Positions 35,806-44,824 are shown, counted from the first letter of the stretch. The stretch is DNA of 64,000 bases from Alkalinema sp. FACHB-956 (GCF_014697025.1 NZ_JACJRC010000018.1:1-64000); one strand, 5' to 3'. The notes: generated by a model not told the origin, from the letters alone. Numbers and translations: made by a program.

Positions 35806-37491
35806 ATGACAAAACTTCATATCAATTTTAAGTCAATCACTGCAATCCTATTTCCCAGTTCATTATTACTATTTACCAGTGGATTTGCCAGTGGAGTAGC
35901 AGCAGAAACTACGTCCGCACCAGCAACACTCGATCGCAACTCTAACTCGATCTCGAACGATTTCCTCGACAATTCACTGACTAATCCCTCCACCGATTCC
36001 TTGGCAAATCCCTTGGCTCAAGTCACTAGCGTTTCCCAATTGAGTGATGTGCAACCTACGGATTGGGCGTTTCAAGCGCTGCAAGCCTTAGTAGAACGCT
36101 ATGGTTGCATTGCAGGATATCCCGATCGCACCTATCGTGGTAATCGAGCAGTCACCCGTTACGAGTTTGCCGCTGGATTAAATGCTTGCATTGACCAAAT
36201 GAACCAGCGGATTGCCGTCGCAGGAGCAGAACTCGCTACCCAGCAAGATTTAGCGACCCTCAAACGCCTCCAAACGGAATTTGCCCCAGAACTGGAGACT
36301 TTGCGGGGGCGAGTGGATGGCTTAGAGGCCAAAACTGCTACGCTTCAGAAACAACAGTTTTCCACCACCACTAAATTACAGGGTGAAGTCATTTTCTCGG
36401 TGACTGGTGCGATCGGGGATGAGCGGGCCGATGGCAGCGGACGCAGTGTCGATGACAATTGGGTTATGGATAACCGAGTGCGATTGAGTTTAAATACCAG
36501 TTTTACGGGCAAAGACCTGTTAAAAATTCGCCTTGACGCCTTGAATACCACGCCCTTTGGCGTCAACGTCACGGGCACCAATATGACCCGCTTGGCCTTC
36601 GACGGGTCAACGGATAACCAATTGCAAATCGGGCGATTATTCTATCGCTTTCCCCTATCACCCAAATTGCGGGTCACGATCGATGCCGCCGAGAGTCGCT
36701 ACGATACCGCTGTTGAAACGTTCAATCCCTTTTTTGCCAGCCCCTACAAAGGCGCAATTTCCAACTTTGGGCGGTTCAATCCCATTTATATCCAAGGTCG
36801 CCGAGGCGCAGGCGTCACCGTCTCCTACGATATCAGTCGATCGCTGAATTTCTCCGTCGGCTACATGGCACGCAATCCTGCGGAACCGACCGCCAACAAT
36901 GGCCTGTTGAATGGCTCCTTTGCCGCCTTAGCCCAGTTAACCGTCCGCCCGTCTGACACGCTCAGTTTTGGCGCAACCTATGTACGAGCTTACTATCCCC
37001 CTGGCAAAGCCTTCCTCACCGGGGGCACGGGCAGTCGGCTGGCTAATTCCCCCTTTGGCACGATCGCCACGTCAGCCAATCACTTTGGTTTGGAATCTAG
37101 TTGGCGCGTCAATCCTAAATTTACCCTATCGGGGTGGGTCGGCTGGACGCGGGCCGAAGCTGAAGGCGATGGCTTTGGCTTAGGTCGCGTGCCCGTCCGC
37201 CAAGGGGACCGCGCCTCGATTTTCAATTGGGCTGTCACGTTCGCCTTTCCCGACTTGGGTAAAAAAGGTAGCTTAGCTGGGTTAATTATTGGCCAGCAAC
37301 CCAAAGTCACCCAAAATGACAGTGGTGCGGAGGAGGGTACAAGTTCCTGGCACCTCGAAGGACTCTATCGCTATCCAGTGAATCAACATTTATCCCTCAA
37401 TCCTGGAGTCTTGGTAATTTTCAATCCTGAAAACAACAGCAACAACGACACGATCGTGGTTGGAACGGTACGGGCAATTTTTGAGTTTTAA
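35806..37491 (+). CDS. SLH-domain OprB-type outer-membrane porin
   Basis: About 561 residues. Signal peptide (ILFPSSLLLFTSGFASGVAA), a low-complexity linker, an SLH domain (about 75-130, DVQPTDWAFQALQALVERYG and GYPDRTYRGNRAVTRYEFA) that binds the cell wall, a short coiled coil (about 140-185), then a long beta-barrel ending in FEF. This is the layout of cyanobacterial iron- or solute-permeable porins. AGGAAGGAG lies 9 bases before ATG 35806. Substrate is not decidable; it may take up iron or other small ions. Confidence 0.88.
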   Translation: MTKLHINFKSITAILFPSSLLLFTSGFASGVAAETTSAPATLDRNSNSISNDFLDNSLTNPSTDSLANPLAQVTSVSQLSDVQPTDWAFQALQALVERYGCIAGYPDRTYRGNRAVTRYEFAAGLNACIDQMNQRIAVAGAELATQQDLATLKRLQTEFAPELETLRGRVDGLEAKTATLQKQQFSTTTKLQGEVIFSVTGAIGDERADGSGRSVDDNWVMDNRVRLSLNTSFTGKDLLKIRLDALNTTPFGVNVTGTNMTRLAFDGSTDNQLQIGRLFYRFPLSPKLRVTIDAAESRYDTAVETFNPFFASPYKGAISNFGRFNPIYIQGRRGAGVTVSYDISRSLNFSVGYMARNPAEPTANNGLLNGSFAALAQLTVRPSDTLSFGATYVRAYYPPGKAFLTGGTGSRLANSPFGTIATSANHFGLESSWRVNPKFTLSGWVGWTRAEAEGDGFGLGRVPVRQGDRASIFNWAVTFAFPDLGKKGSLAGLIIGQQPKVTQNDSGAEEGTSSWHLEGLYRYPVNQHLSLNPGVLVIFNPENNSNNDTIVVGTVRAIFEF

Positions 37492-37574
37492 GGTACGATC
37501 GAAAGCTAGTGAATCATTCATAACCAATCATTCATAACCAATAAATTATCCAATTTTCCATTGCGAGATTAACC

Positions 37575-38087
37575 ATGAATCAATTCAAAGAATGGGGCTA
37601 TTCCACCCAATGGTGGCGGGGCAAGCGGGGGGAATATTGGGTTATGGGACAGATGATTCTCTTCATCACTTTTGTGTTGCTGCCTGTCTATCCTTTCCTT
37701 TCCAGAGAACCGCTATCCCCCCTGTGGAATTATAGTGTTTGGGGCCTCACAGGACTATTGGGTTTAGTGTCCATTGTCCTGTTAGTGGGCGGCGTGCTGA
37801 AACTGGGAGGTAATTTGACCCCCTTACCCCATCCAAAAGACGATGGCGAATTAGTGACGATCGGCGTTTACAGCATCGTCCGCCATCCGATTTACAGTGG
37901 CGTGATTTTTGCCGCGATCGCCTACAGTTGCTGGCGGTGGAGTCTGAGCCACGCGATCGGAGCCGTGATTTTCTTGCTATTTTTTGATCAGAAAGCTAAG
38001 CAAGAAGAATCCTGGCTCAAGACGAAATTTTCCGATTATGAAAATTATCAATCCCGCGTTAAAAAGCTGATTCCTTGGATTTACTAA
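37575..38087 (+). CDS. Isoprenylcysteine-methyltransferase-like membrane protein
   Basis: 170 residues with three or four hydrophobic segments, and the ICMT/PEMT-family C-terminal half: GELVTIGVYSIVRHPIYSGV, then a helix and SDYENYQSRVKKLIPWIY. Family members methylate isoprenyl-cysteine or lipid amines with SAM; bacterial substrates are usually unknown. A 14-bp direct repeat (AATCATTCATAACC) lies in its leader around 37511-37540. Confidence 0.75.
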   Translation: MNQFKEWGYSTQWWRGKRGEYWVMGQMILFITFVLLPVYPFLSREPLSPLWNYSVWGLTGLLGLVSIVLLVGGVLKLGGNLTPLPHPKDDGELVTIGVYSIVRHPIYSGVIFAAIAYSCWRWSLSHAIGAVIFLLFFDQKAKQEESWLKTKFSDYENYQSRVKKLIPWIY

Positions 38088-38212
38088 AATCGCCACAATA
38101 GGAGCAACCTCAGAATTTTCTAGACGGCACAAATCGCCCTATTCATCCCTGAAAAAAGCCATCTGTGGTTAAATACCCATAGGATTCTAACGAAATCACG
38201 ATCGAGATCACT

Positions 38213-38665
38213 ATGTGGCAGAGTGCGATTACAGCCTATTTACATTACTTGGGCTTCATGCTGGCCTTTGGAGCCTTAGTTATGGAACATCACCTTCTCA
38301 AACCCGACCTCAAACTCCAAGCAGCTTGGCAACTTCTTATCGCCGATACTATTTATGGCCTCTCGGCATTAATGGTTTTGGTTACTGGGATTTTGAGAGT
38401 TCTTTATTTTGGTAAAGGCACCGATTACTATTTGAGTGATCCCGTTTTTTATACCAAGATTGGAATTTTCATCATCGTCAGCCTACTGTCCCTATATCCC
38501 ACCTTTTCCTTCCTCTCCTGGATCAAAGGATTACGGAACCAGACACCTCCCCCGTTGGCTTTACCCCAAGTGCAACGCCTATCCTGGTTCATCCGAGGAG
38601 AGCTATTAGGATTTGCGCTCATTCCCCTATTTGCTGCAATGCTTGCACGAGGCATTCATCCATAA
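38213..38665 (+). CDS. DUF2214 small membrane protein
   Basis: 150 residues, four hydrophobic segments, and ITAYLHYLGFMLAFGALVMEHHLL at the start; these fit the DUF2214 family. Conserved histidines in the first two helices could bind haem or quinone, but no function is known. Its last 47 bases overlap the convergent cysteine synthase gene. Confidence 0.7.
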   Translation: MWQSAITAYLHYLGFMLAFGALVMEHHLLKPDLKLQAAWQLLIADTIYGLSALMVLVTGILRVLYFGKGTDYYLSDPVFYTKIGIFIIVSLLSLYPTFSFLSWIKGLRNQTPPPLALPQVQRLSWFIRGELLGFALIPLFAAMLARGIHP

Positions 38666-39650
38666 CCCCAAGCTGTTCATTCTCTAAATCCCCAACATCC
38701 GGAGGGTTTAGAGAATCGATCGACTGCCAGAGGGGAGTGCTCAAGTAACGCTCGCCATCACTAGGTTGAATCCCTACAACTAAACGATCTCGATAGGTCG
38801 ATCGTTGCCCAATTTGTAGGGCTGCGAACAGAATTGCCCCAGTGGAAATTCCACCCATAATTCCTTCCTGGGTCGCAAGCTGTTTACCGATGTTGTAGGC
38901 TTGTGATTCACTAACAGTAATAATTTCATCAATCAAATCTACCCTTAGGACATCGGGAATGAAGCCTGCACCGATACCTTGAATATTATGAATACCCGCT
39001 GGCTGGTGGCTGAGAACCGCACTAGCAGCAGGCTCGACGGCAATGATTTGAACACTAGGCTTCTGCTGCTTGAGGTAGCGCCCAGCTCCGGTGAGGGTTC
39101 CTCCCGTTCCCACCCCAACCACGATCGCATCCACCTCGCCATTGGTATCCTGCCAGATTTCTGGGCCAGTTGTGCGGTAATGGATTTGTGGATTAGCAGG
39201 ATTGCTAAATTGCTGGGGAGAAAAAGCCTTAGGGATACTGGCAAGCAACTCATTGGCGCAGGCGATCGCCCCTGGCATATCAGCATAGGTCGGAGTCAAC
39301 ACCACTTCCGCACCATAGGCCCGTAATAATTGTTGGCGCTCACGGCTCATATTTTCCGGCATCGTCAAAATAAGACGATACCCCTTGGCTGCACAAACCA
39401 TCGCTAGACCAATTCCTGTATTTCCGGAGGTCGCTTCAATAATCGTGGTGTGTCCCGGTTGAATCAAACCCGCTGCTTCTGCGGCATTGATCATACTGAT
39501 AGCAATCCGATCTTTCACCGATTTAGTTGGATTCATGCTTTCCAGTTTAAGCACAATCTGCGCAAGACACTGGTATTGCTGTGGGAGCCGCTGAAGTTGC
39601 ACTAACGGAGTACGACCAATCAATTCGGTAATGTTGGTATGAATAGTCAT
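38619..39650 (-). CDS. cysK: Cysteine synthase (O-acetylserine sulfhydrylase)
   Basis: 343 residues. Makes cysteine from O-acetylserine and sulfide, so it consumes sulfide. PLP lysine in NPTKSVKDR (about K43), substrate loop EATSGNTGIGLA, and PLP-phosphate loop GVGTGGTLTG are intact, followed by GGISTGA and DGERYLSTPLW. About 35 extra residues after that motif (SLNPPDVGDLENEQLG...) form a C-terminal extension. It lies between the DUF2214 gene, which it overlaps at the 3' end, and the CNB-AAA-ferredoxin chimera on the same strand. In this context it may remove sulfide. Confidence 0.93.
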   Translation of the reverse strand: MTIHTNITELIGRTPLVQLQRLPQQYQCLAQIVLKLESMNPTKSVKDRIAISMINAAEAAGLIQPGHTTIIEATSGNTGIGLAMVCAAKGYRLILTMPENMSRERQQLLRAYGAEVVLTPTYADMPGAIACANELLASIPKAFSPQQFSNPANPQIHYRTTGPEIWQDTNGEVDAIVVGVGTGGTLTGAGRYLKQQKPSVQIIAVEPAASAVLSHQPAGIHNIQGIGAGFIPDVLRVDLIDEIITVSESQAYNIGKQLATQEGIMGGISTGAILFAALQIGQRSTYRDRLVVGIQPSDGERYLSTPLWQSIDSLNPPDVGDLENEQLGVMDECLVQALQQIGE

Positions 39651-39805
39651 GATGAAAATCAGGATTACAAAACAAGAATGACAAAATCGGTATCAGTTTT
39701 AGAAGAATGCAATGATCAATGAGTTAATTTTTATTTAATAAAGAATTTTGAAAAATATATAATTAGGATTAACCACACTTCTGATTGGAATTCATCACAA
39801 ATTCA

Positions 39806-42556
39806 TCACAGAATCAACTTGAAAAAAATCAACGTCAAACTCATCATACAGAGCAAATGGGGTAGATTATGAATCCACGATCGCTGAGTAATTCGTAACA
39901 GTGGATAAACACTAAATCCTAAACCTGATAGCAAGGTTAATCCCTGTAAAAACTGAGCAACATCTATACTCCAAGTTAAGGTTGGCCAACCTAGTCCACT
40001 GAAACCAAATGTTCTTGCCATGACCGGGAGAATTTGACCCGCTTCCGTCATGGCAGCAGGAGTGTAGTGAGCAAGATTAGCCGCAAGGGTGATGGGTAAA
40101 TAGGCATAAATTACGGTTAAATAATCTGGCATTTGCCGATCGAACAATCGAGCGAACTGATGCACTATGTAGGTCAACAGCATTGGTAAGCTCAATATCC
40201 CCAACACCCAGGGAAGTCCAGTCCACAAATGATTAGCATCAATACTCCAGTTAGCCGCACCTACCAGAGCTAAGATACGATCGCTATGGTGCATGAACAC
40301 ACCACCCAATAATAGCAACAATAGAGCAACTTCCGCCCCAAAACCACGGTGATCTTCTAATAAATCCGTGGCTGGAAAGCGTAAATTTAATTGCACCGAT
40401 CGATTCGGACAAGCTTTCAAGCACGTCATACATAACACACAATCACGATTATCCTGCAATTGCGCGGGATGGGAATAGAGTGGACACCCCCCCGTAGCTT
40501 GACCTTCGTTCGGTAATGCATCCTTGAAACTCACTGGCGTTGCATCACTCCCTTTATAGCAACCAAACGTACTACACTGAGTGCCACAGATTTGTTGGGT
40601 CGATCGTAGTTCCAGCAATGATAGTTTTGCAAACAAACCATTCATTCCACCAATGGGACAAAGATAGCGACACCAGACACGGCGTTCATAAATCACACTC
40701 CCAATGACCGCCCCCGCAGAAATCACCACTAGCAACCAGGACGACAAATAGGGGGTATGGGGCAAATCCCAAAACTTTTCCCATAGATAAATCAACAAGA
40801 ATCCCCCAAACAGTAGCCATGCCCCCCAGCGATTCAGCCACTTCGTTGGCCAGGGTAATAACGGCCTCGGCCACAACCAGAGCGAAATTTGCCGGAACCA
40901 CTCCCCCGTAATCATAAAAGGACAAATTGCACACCACAATCGTCCAACAAACAAAAATAAAAATAAATACAAAGGCCACCACCAAGCCCAAAAAAGATTC
41001 AGCGTCATGCTGGCATCCCGAGTTTGGGGACCGATATACCCCATCACGGTGACGGGTATAAACATCAGCATTACAACCATCCAGAAACCCTTAGGCCACC
41101 ATGAACTCAAGAGCAAACGCCGTAGCCAAGGTAACTGTTCCAAGAGGTCAATGCGGAAGGCATTTTTCTTCGATTGTAATGACCATAATACTTGTTCCGG
41201 AATCACCGTTTGGTCTACAGGCGTCATGATCACCGCCCGTTTCAGAATACCTGCTAATTCAGGTAAGTTGCCAGGGTAGTCATAACTAAGCAAGCGACGA
41301 AGATCAGCCTGACTGAGTTGCAAGACTGAGCGCCCCTGCGCCTGACAGAATTGGGCAATCAAACTGTCCGCAAATGCAGGAATATCACTTTTGCGCTGAG
41401 CCAGCGTATATAACTTGAGCCGATGGGCAGAAATTTCCGGCAAGGCGATCGGGTAAGGACTGGCCAAAATCAGCCTCGCCCAAGAGGCCACAGGCCCAAC
41501 TTTGAAATCATCAATTTTAGGATTCCCTTGAGCATTGACAGTAGAATCCGTCAAATTAGCCTGCGCTCTGGTTGTATTCAGCAAAGGATTTCGCAGGAAA
41601 TGCCCCGTTTTCAGATAGTGGATCAGCCGATCGTGATCCGCCGGAGACAACATCTGTACCTGATCCAACAACACCGTGCCCCGCTCCAGTAACTCGATGA
41701 CCCCCGCAGCTTCCCCGTCCCGACCAAAAATCACATCTGAACTGACAAAGCCAGTCGTATCTCGCGGCAGTTGGGTGCAGTCGATTTCCACAAAGGGTCG
41801 ATCGCGCAAACCTGACTGCTGATGCAAATAACCAGCCAAGAACGTTTTTCCGGTTCCATTGGCCGCTTGAAACACGATCGGCTTCACGTCTTGGGCCGCT
41901 AGTTCAATCTGTTGAATCAACTTCTGAGCCGCTTTACTGGCCGCGATCGGCGTTATATTGTGGGGTGTAGAACAAATCCAGTCTTGTAATCCCTGAATAC
42001 GAACTTGTTCCTGGGAGATCCGTTGAGTAAACTCAGCCAAGTCCTTGACTAAGAGTTGGCTGATCAAATTGAGAATCGCCGGAAAGGCTTGACTCAATTG
42101 GAGTAAACTCGATCGCCCCAGAAACCAGATTTCGCTAGCACTCACTGCAATCGCACTGGTTTGATAGGTCACTGCGATGGAGGCAAGATCCTCGCCCCCA
42201 TCAGTCATCAAACTAGAGACTAAGGGGACATAACCAAACACATCCCCGGCCTGATGGTAAAGAATATGGGTTTTTCCCACAGCGGAGGCGCGATAAATTT
42301 CCACACTGCCCCACTTCAGCCAATAGAGCCCGATCGCCCCTTGACCTTCCCGGTAAATTTCTGTCCCGGCAGCCACTTTCATGGACTGTAGAGACTGGGC
42401 AATCGCAGCTAAAGTCAGATCATCCAATTGCCCCCACACCCGATGAAAACTCAGCCACTCTAAAGAGTCCTCTGCCATAGCGGGATTGGTGGCAGCGCCG
42501 TCCTCTGTCACCGACCCCAATGGTAAAAGGATAACTTCACCCATTCTCTTTGACAT
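39806..42556 (-). CDS. Chimera: cyclic-nucleotide-binding domain, degenerate sigma-54-type AAA+, membrane polyferredoxin
   Basis: 916 residues. Order: Crp-like cyclic-nucleotide-binding domain (about 45-160); AAA+ domain of sigma-54-activator type (about 200-465) with Walker A NGTGKT (233-238), Walker B-like TVLLDQ (294-299) where the catalytic E is Q, no GAFTGA loop, but YDYPGNLPELAGILKRA retained; then a membrane polyferredoxin (about 485-916) with WCAICP (C542, C545), WCRYLCP (C629, C633), four cysteines CGTQC, C666 and C691, and CVLCMTCLKACP (706-716), as in NapH/NosR/CcoG. It has no Fis-type DNA-binding domain and cyanobacteria have no sigma-54, so it is unlikely to activate transcription. 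More likely it is a membrane redox sensor or electron-transfer protein. Likely cotranscribed with the small protein 28 bases upstream, and perhaps with the quinone oxidoreductase. Confidence 0.85.
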   Translation of the reverse strand: MSKRMGEVILLPLGSVTEDGAATNPAMAEDSLEWLSFHRVWGQLDDLTLAAIAQSLQSMKVAAGTEIYREGQGAIGLYWLKWGSVEIYRASAVGKTHILYHQAGDVFGYVPLVSSLMTDGGEDLASIAVTYQTSAIAVSASEIWFLGRSSLLQLSQAFPAILNLISQLLVKDLAEFTQRISQEQVRIQGLQDWICSTPHNITPIAASKAAQKLIQQIELAAQDVKPIVFQAANGTGKTFLAGYLHQQSGLRDRPFVEIDCTQLPRDTTGFVSSDVIFGRDGEAAGVIELLERGTVLLDQVQMLSPADHDRLIHYLKTGHFLRNPLLNTTRAQANLTDSTVNAQGNPKIDDFKVGPVASWARLILASPYPIALPEISAHRLKLYTLAQRKSDIPAFADSLIAQFCQAQGRSVLQLSQADLRRLLSYDYPGNLPELAGILKRAVIMTPVDQTVIPEQVLWSLQSKKNAFRIDLLEQLPWLRRLLLSSWWPKGFWMVVMLMFIPVTVMGYIGPQTRDASMTLNLFWAWWWPLYLFLFLFVGRLWCAICPFMITGEWFRQISLWLWPRPLLPWPTKWLNRWGAWLLFGGFLLIYLWEKFWDLPHTPYLSSWLLVVISAGAVIGSVIYERRVWCRYLCPIGGMNGLFAKLSLLELRSTQQICGTQCSTFGCYKGSDATPVSFKDALPNEGQATGGCPLYSHPAQLQDNRDCVLCMTCLKACPNRSVQLNLRFPATDLLEDHRGFGAEVALLLLLLGGVFMHHSDRILALVGAANWSIDANHLWTGLPWVLGILSLPMLLTYIVHQFARLFDRQMPDYLTVIYAYLPITLAANLAHYTPAAMTEAGQILPVMARTFGFSGLGWPTLTWSIDVAQFLQGLTLLSGLGFSVYPLLRITQRSWIHNLPHLLCMMSLTLIFFKLIL

Positions 42557-42584
42557 TACACACTATGATGGCTCAACTCAGCAG

Positions 42585-42935
42585 TTAAGGTTTCACTTGC
42601 AATGTCCGATCTAGTTCTGCCAGCAAATCCACCAGCCGTTGTTTCACCGAATCAAGACTGATTGCCGGATTATCCTCAATACCCATCGCCGTCAATTGCA
42701 ACCCAATCTCCACCGCATCCTGGGGACTAAAACTTAACACCAACATTTGTGATGCAGTTTTATGGGGATCCACTTCCAAATTGAGGTGAATTTCCGCTGG
42801 GTTTTGGGCTTCTTGACCCACGATCGCGCCAATCCGCGACACTTTACTCCCTCGCACCGTCATCACATCTTCCACATGGCCCATCACGGTGATGTTGCCC
42901 GTCGTCAGATCATGGGTGACATATTTGACCGTCAT
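42585..42935 (-). CDS. Small unrecognised protein between SQR and chimera genes
   Basis: 116 residues (MTVKYVTHDLTTGNITVMGH...). No signal peptide or membrane segment. A predicted beta-rich half (RGSKVSRIGAIVG, EIHLNLEVD) is followed by a helical C-terminus (SLDSVKQRLVDLLAELDRTL). I cannot assign a family. AGGAGG stands 7 bases before the ATG, so it is well translated. Gaps of 28 bp to the chimera and 120 bp to the SQR gene suggest one transcript. Confidence 0.7.
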   Translation of the reverse strand: MTVKYVTHDLTTGNITVMGHVEDVMTVRGSKVSRIGAIVGQEAQNPAEIHLNLEVDPHKTASQMLVLSFSPQDAVEIGLQLTAMGIEDNPAISLDSVKQRLVDLLAELDRTLQVKP

Positions 42936-43019
42936 AAGATTGCCTCCTCATTGTTGTAGTTGCCGTTTTCCAATTCACCTTGCCTCAAACTGATCAGTCT
43001 TTCCCAATCGATAAAGCCC

Positions 43020-43058
43020 TCATCATCATGAACTCATCATGAACTCATCATGAACTCA
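43020..43058. repeat. 11-bp tandem repeat at SQR stop codon
   Basis: TCATCATGAAC repeats three times (about 43023-43055), ending in the TGA stop of the oxidoreductase at 43056-43058. Copies lie just downstream of the gene on the minus strand. Confidence 0.85.
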
Positions 43059-44360
43059 TCCATTGGCAATGCGCTGGGAGAGGGTACTCGGCTGCGATCG
43101 CACCAGATCGACCCCAAATAACGCCTTTAACCCCGACCGCTCAAACCAAGGAACCGCCGCCCCTAAACGCATCTTGGTCATAAAGTATTGCTCAAAGGCC
43201 GCTTTGCCCCAAACCACCCATTTGCCTTGCACCGCATAGGAATAGCGACGTTTTCCAGTCTCTGAGTCAGGCAGCACAGGAGCCGCAACATAGAGAATGC
43301 CCGTCTCCCCAAACTCCGCAAAGCAAATGGCTTCTAACGTGGGGATTTGCGGATCGGCCTGAAGGGCTCCCAACGAGACTGCGATATTATGGGCCACTGC
43401 CATCCCCATAGCTTCCGTCATTTGGCCACTCTTGGGCATCCCGATCGGCACTAGAGACTTCTCCGGCTGCGCCAGAGCTACACTAACCCCCAAGGCATAA
43501 ATCTCAGGGAACTGGGAATGCTGGTGGGTCGCCGTAATGGGAATAAACCCTTTGTCATTGCCCAAACCCGGTGCATCGAGAATAAATTGCACACCTCGGA
43601 ACGCTGGCAAAATCATCGCGTAATCTTGGGCAATCTCTCGCCCATCCTCTAGCGTAATTTTATCGACCGTCACTGATGTAATTGCAGCATTGTTAATAAT
43701 ATTAATATTGTGTTTACGCAATAAGTTTTCCGTCAATCGCTGCGCATTTTTCACGCCACTCACCCCTAAATGTCCGACATAGGGTTCTGGTGTCACCAAG
43801 GTGAGGGTAGCTTGCTGGCGTAATCCTTTGCGCCGCAAAATCCAATCAGCCATCAAGATAAACTCATAGGCTGGCCCAAAGCATCCCGCTCCCGGTGCCG
43901 CCCCCACCACCAACGATCCAGGGTTTTCCAAAAACTTGAGCCAAGCAGCCCTAGCCTCCAAAGCATGTTGAGCGGAGCAAATCGAATGGGTATAACCTCC
44001 GTGGGGCCCCAACCCAGGAATGGCGTCAAAGGCAAATCCTGGCCCCGTCGCGATCGCCACATAGTCATACTCAATTACCTGCCCATTGGCTACCGTAATG
44101 CGCCGTTGATGCGGATCGAGAGCAGTTACCGGGCTATTGACAAAGTCTAACCTGTGCTTTTGCGCCAAGGGTTGCAGCTCTAACTGAAAATGATCGATCG
44201 AATCAAGATCTAACGCCACGCGAACCAGCCCCGGAATAAACATAAATTTGGGCTGCTCGGAAATTAGGACCACTTGATGTTCAGCAGGCAAAAGCTGTCT
44301 CAGTTCGTAAGCCGTGGGCAGTCCACCCAAACCAGCTCCAATCACAACAATTGTAGCCAT
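43056..44360 (-). CDS. sqr: Sulfide:quinone oxidoreductase-like flavoprotein
   Basis: 434 residues. FAD fold VVIGAGLGGLPTAYEL at the start. The three cysteines of SQR are present: C128 (HSICSAQ), C160 (GAGCFGPAYEF) and C346 (EAICFAEFG), close to the positions in Rhodobacter SQR (C127, C159, C353), with an unhindered quinone-binding region and C-terminal segment. It would oxidise sulfide to polysulfide or sulfur and reduce plastoquinone. A related NDH-2 role is possible but would not need these cysteines. GAATT-CTCCT-AATTC, an inverted repeat around the AGGAG of the leader, lies at 44368-44382. First gene of a minus-strand series; a shared operator-like motif lies 270 bases upstream. Confidence 0.82.
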   Translation of the reverse strand: MATIVVIGAGLGGLPTAYELRQLLPAEHQVVLISEQPKFMFIPGLVRVALDLDSIDHFQLELQPLAQKHRLDFVNSPVTALDPHQRRITVANGQVIEYDYVAIATGPGFAFDAIPGLGPHGGYTHSICSAQHALEARAAWLKFLENPGSLVVGAAPGAGCFGPAYEFILMADWILRRKGLRQQATLTLVTPEPYVGHLGVSGVKNAQRLTENLLRKHNINIINNAAITSVTVDKITLEDGREIAQDYAMILPAFRGVQFILDAPGLGNDKGFIPITATHQHSQFPEIYALGVSVALAQPEKSLVPIGMPKSGQMTEAMGMAVAHNIAVSLGALQADPQIPTLEAICFAEFGETGILYVAAPVLPDSETGKRRYSYAVQGKWVVWGKAAFEQYFMTKMRLGAAVPWFERSGLKALFGVDLVRSQPSTLSQRIANG

Positions 44361-44824
44361 AGGATATGAATTCTCCTAATTCATCAATTCGGGAATAGGC
44401 ATTACGGGAATGTGCATTCATCGGAAATATGCACTAATCGGTCATCCCGACAGGAATAAAAACGCAATGGAAGGAGAAGGAATTATGGAAAGGAAACGTC
44501 AACAGGACTACGCAGCCATTGACTGCCCATGCCAAATTTTGCTGCCTAAGGGAAACCGCCTTCAATCGAGGAACAGCAGAGAAACAGCAGAGAAACGGCT
44601 TTCAATGCTGAAACTACCTGACCTGATTATCTAATATAACCATATAGTTATTCAAATTAAAAGCGATCGGTTCAAGAAGTTTTACAGAGTCCTTTGATCC
44701 GGTGAACCCCAGACTGGTAAGCTGAACCCATGAACTGGTTGCAGATTTGACAAATTGCGTGTTTGAAAAACTACGGGTTTGATGAATGACGTGGCCAGTG
44801 TTCTTTTTGGAATCCGTCTTGGCC
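44361..44824. other. Intergenic region upstream of SQR
   Basis: 464 bases between the divergent SQR and Sua5-like genes. It holds the SQR leader with the inverted repeat around its ribosome binding site, a small direct repeat (AACAGCAGAGA twice, near 44574-44596) and the operator-like motif at 44632-44651. A 74-codon open frame at 44410-44634 has no family features, and I do not call it a gene. Confidence 0.55.
44632..44651. promoter_or_regulatory. Operator-like motif, copy 2 (upstream of SQR)
   Basis: TAATATAACCATATAGTTAT contains the inverted repeat ATAAC-N6-GTTAT. It matches 17 of 20 bases of the motif at 32297-32316, more than 12 kb away and at the other end of the gene group. It lies about 270 bases before the SQR start and 174 bases before the Sua5-like gene, so which gene it controls is open. 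Confidence 0.6.

Noticed and set aside
39806-42556. Annotation as a sigma-54-dependent transcription activator
   Set aside because: No GAFTGA loop, no DNA-binding domain, altered Walker B, and cyanobacteria have no sigma-54.
44410-44634. 74-codon open frame upstream of SQR
   Set aside because: No family features, contains a small direct repeat, and lies in a likely control region.
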